Shown piece after piece: positions 33,939 through 34,948 of a DNA stretch of 34,948 nt (position 1 is the first letter of the stretch; every line of letters starts with the position of its first letter). The DNA is from an uncultured Clostridia bacterium (GTDB taxonomy: Bacteria > Bacillota > Clostridia > TANB77 > CAG-508): assembly GCA_947589835.1 (NCBI GenBank), contig CANQCT010000012.1, positions 1 through 34,948 on the forward strand. The letters are read 5' to 3'. Both the position numbers and the translations under genes were made by a program. A model generated the notes under the pieces. That model saw only the letters and a list, made by a program, of their open reading frames with translations, was not told the origin of the DNA and did no database searches.

Positions 33939-34769
33939 TTATTTATTTAATGCTTCTAAACTTTTATTATTTTCTTTTGCAAGTTGTTTTAAACTTTTTT
34001 TAGGTGTAGGTAAATCTTCTGGCATTGTTCCACCATTCTTTTTTATAACTTCTCTAATATTCTTACCAATATTATAATGGGCCATATCGGCATCTTTTTC
34101 AGTTTGTATATTATCTTTTTTTAATTTTGATTCTGTCTGCGTAATACGAAATAAATTAGCCGCAAGTTCTTCACTTCCCATATTATCTAAAATATCTTCT
34201 CTGTATCTTAATTTTTTTCTTTTAGCAATATCATCAGCTGTTTCACCATTATATAAGCCTTTATATCCTGCATTATGAAATTTATCAAAATTTTTGACTC
34301 CTGCCTTTTTTGCAGTTTGATTAAGTGAATAGTTTCCTTTTCTTGTTAAATCTCTTTGATAAAATCTTTTTTCATCTTCTGTTAACATACTGTATTCTTT
34401 TTCTGTAATTTCTTGCTTTCTAGTTTGAACAGCAAAATATGTTTGAGCAAGAGCAATTACTTTTTTTCTACTATCTCCATTTTGTGCTATTAAGTAACAA
34501 GCATAACGTGTTAATTTATAATCTAGAATTGTTTTTTCTGCACCTTTTGGCATTTTTATCGTTTTGTCGGCGCCGACAAAATGTTCAAATGCACTTATAC
34601 CACTATTTTGACAAGCTATTTTTGCTTTTTTAATTACGCCATAAAATTTTCTCCATTCTTTGTAATCCAATACTCGTTGTAGTTCTCTTGCATACCAAAA
34701 TTCAACACCATTTTCATCAGTATGTTTAATATCTTCAAAAGTTTTATTGTTTATATTTATTTCTTTCAT
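33939..34769 (-). CDS. dinD: DNA damage-inducible protein D (DinD, Bro-N-like)
   Basis: In E. coli DinD is SOS-induced and inhibits RecA filament activity. The 276 residues show the family's layout: an N-terminal Bro-N-like part (FEDIKHTDENGVEFWYARELQRVLDYKEWRKFYGVIKKAKIACQNSG), the ISAFEHFVGADKTIKMPKGA segment, LTRYACYLIAQNGDSRKKVIALAQTYFAVQTRKQE, and a C-terminal region with FHNAGYKGLYNGETADDI, EELAANLFRITQTESKL and a DMAHYNIGKNIREVIKKNGGTMPEDLPTP end. Full length. The promoter carries a LexA-like site of the same layout as that of uvrA, consistent with SOS control. Often found on accessory or mobile DNA, so this edge of the window may be an accessory region. Confidence 0.95.
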   Translation of the reverse strand: MKEININNKTFEDIKHTDENGVEFWYARELQRVLDYKEWRKFYGVIKKAKIACQNSGISAFEHFVGADKTIKMPKGAEKTILDYKLTRYACYLIAQNGDSRKKVIALAQTYFAVQTRKQEITEKEYSMLTEDEKRFYQRDLTRKGNYSLNQTAKKAGVKNFDKFHNAGYKGLYNGETADDIAKRKKLRYREDILDNMGSEELAANLFRITQTESKLKKDNIQTEKDADMAHYNIGKNIREVIKKNGGTMPEDLPTPKKSLKQLAKENNKSLEALNK

Positions 34770-34819
34770 AAAATATCATCTCCATTTTTAATATTTTATT
34801 TTTTTATTATTCAGATATC

Positions 34820-34848
34820 ATTATAAAACAATTGTTTGCAAAAGTCAA
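34820..34848 (-). promoter_or_regulatory. dinD promoter with SOS (LexA-like) operator in the spacer
   Basis: TTGACT, 17 nt, TATAAT on the minus strand. The spacer contains CAAAC-AATT-GTTTT; its core AAACAATTGTTT (34826-34837) is a perfect 12 bp palindrome touching the -10 box. Sequence from TTGACT to TATAAT agrees with the uvrA promoter at all positions except one spacer base and the N4 centre. Confidence 0.72.
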
Positions 34849-34948
34849 TTAATTTTTCCTTTTTTATTAAATTTTTGCATTATTAAATAAATATAATATT
34901 ACTTGATTTTGTTCTTAGTTTGTTCTTGTCACTACTTACATGAAAAAA

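Noticed and set aside
34885..34948. Second LexA-type site from two GTTCTT direct repeats near the window end
   Set aside because: They are direct, not inverted, repeats and do not form GAAC-N4-GTTC; the promoter and dyad closer to dinD explain its control better.

Overview
The window looks like chromosome from a low-GC (roughly 30% by eye), spore-forming-type Clostridia, most likely an uncultured gut lineage. Evidence: SecA with a C-terminal SEC-C zinc motif, a Gram-positive PolC, the pyrH-frr-uppS-cdsA-rseP-polC block, a sortase with an LPDTG substrate, an L,D-transpeptidase, clostridial GITxIALVVT-type pilin-like protein, and strong AAGGAGG ribosome binding sites. No rRNA, tRNA, CRISPR array, insertion sequence or prophage was seen. 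Nearly every gene is on the minus strand.

Layout. 1-5.4 kb: secA, a plus-strand YcgQ-C-like envelope protein, an AI-2E/YtvI-type permease and a CBS-pair protein. 5.5-9.3 kb: a Pro-rich hypothetical protein, a pilin-like protein, murD, a cytidylate kinase homologue and a 37-residue Asn-rich peptide on the plus strand. 9.6-16.7 kb: uvrA, a Cys-rich-tailed membrane protein in an operon with a radical SAM/SPASM enzyme, and an L,D-transpeptidase. 16.8-20.1 kb: an intergenic region with helically phased TTAC motifs and a DnaA-box cluster, then a DUF1294 protein and a repeat protein built from helix-turn-helix-like modules (split by a frameshift). 20.4-29.5 kb: polC, rseP (split by a frameshift), cdsA, uppS, frr, pyrH. 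29.8-31.0 kb: a convergent sortase/LPDTG pair. 31.4-34.8 kb: ychF, a small deoxyribosyltransferase-like protein, a small membrane protein and dinD.

Main observations. (1) Seven copies of a 112-118 nt hairpin element lie only between genes, in both orientations. The outer arms differ from copy to copy, but in every copy the two arms are exact complements of each other, so structure is kept while sequence changes. (2) A radical SAM/SPASM enzyme sits directly upstream of a membrane protein whose predicted cytoplasmic tail carries nine cysteines in SSCA/CACA repeats, which suggests a peptide-modification system acting on a membrane protein. (3) The uvrA and dinD promoters share one architecture, TTGACTTTT(A/G)CAAAC-N4-GTTTTATAAT, a likely SOS operator set in the -35/-10 spacer. 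(4) Seven TTAC motifs at 9-11 bp spacing abut five DnaA boxes. (5) Three genes (radical SAM, HTH-repeat protein, rseP) are each broken by exactly one extra base; this is either assembly indel error or true frameshifting.
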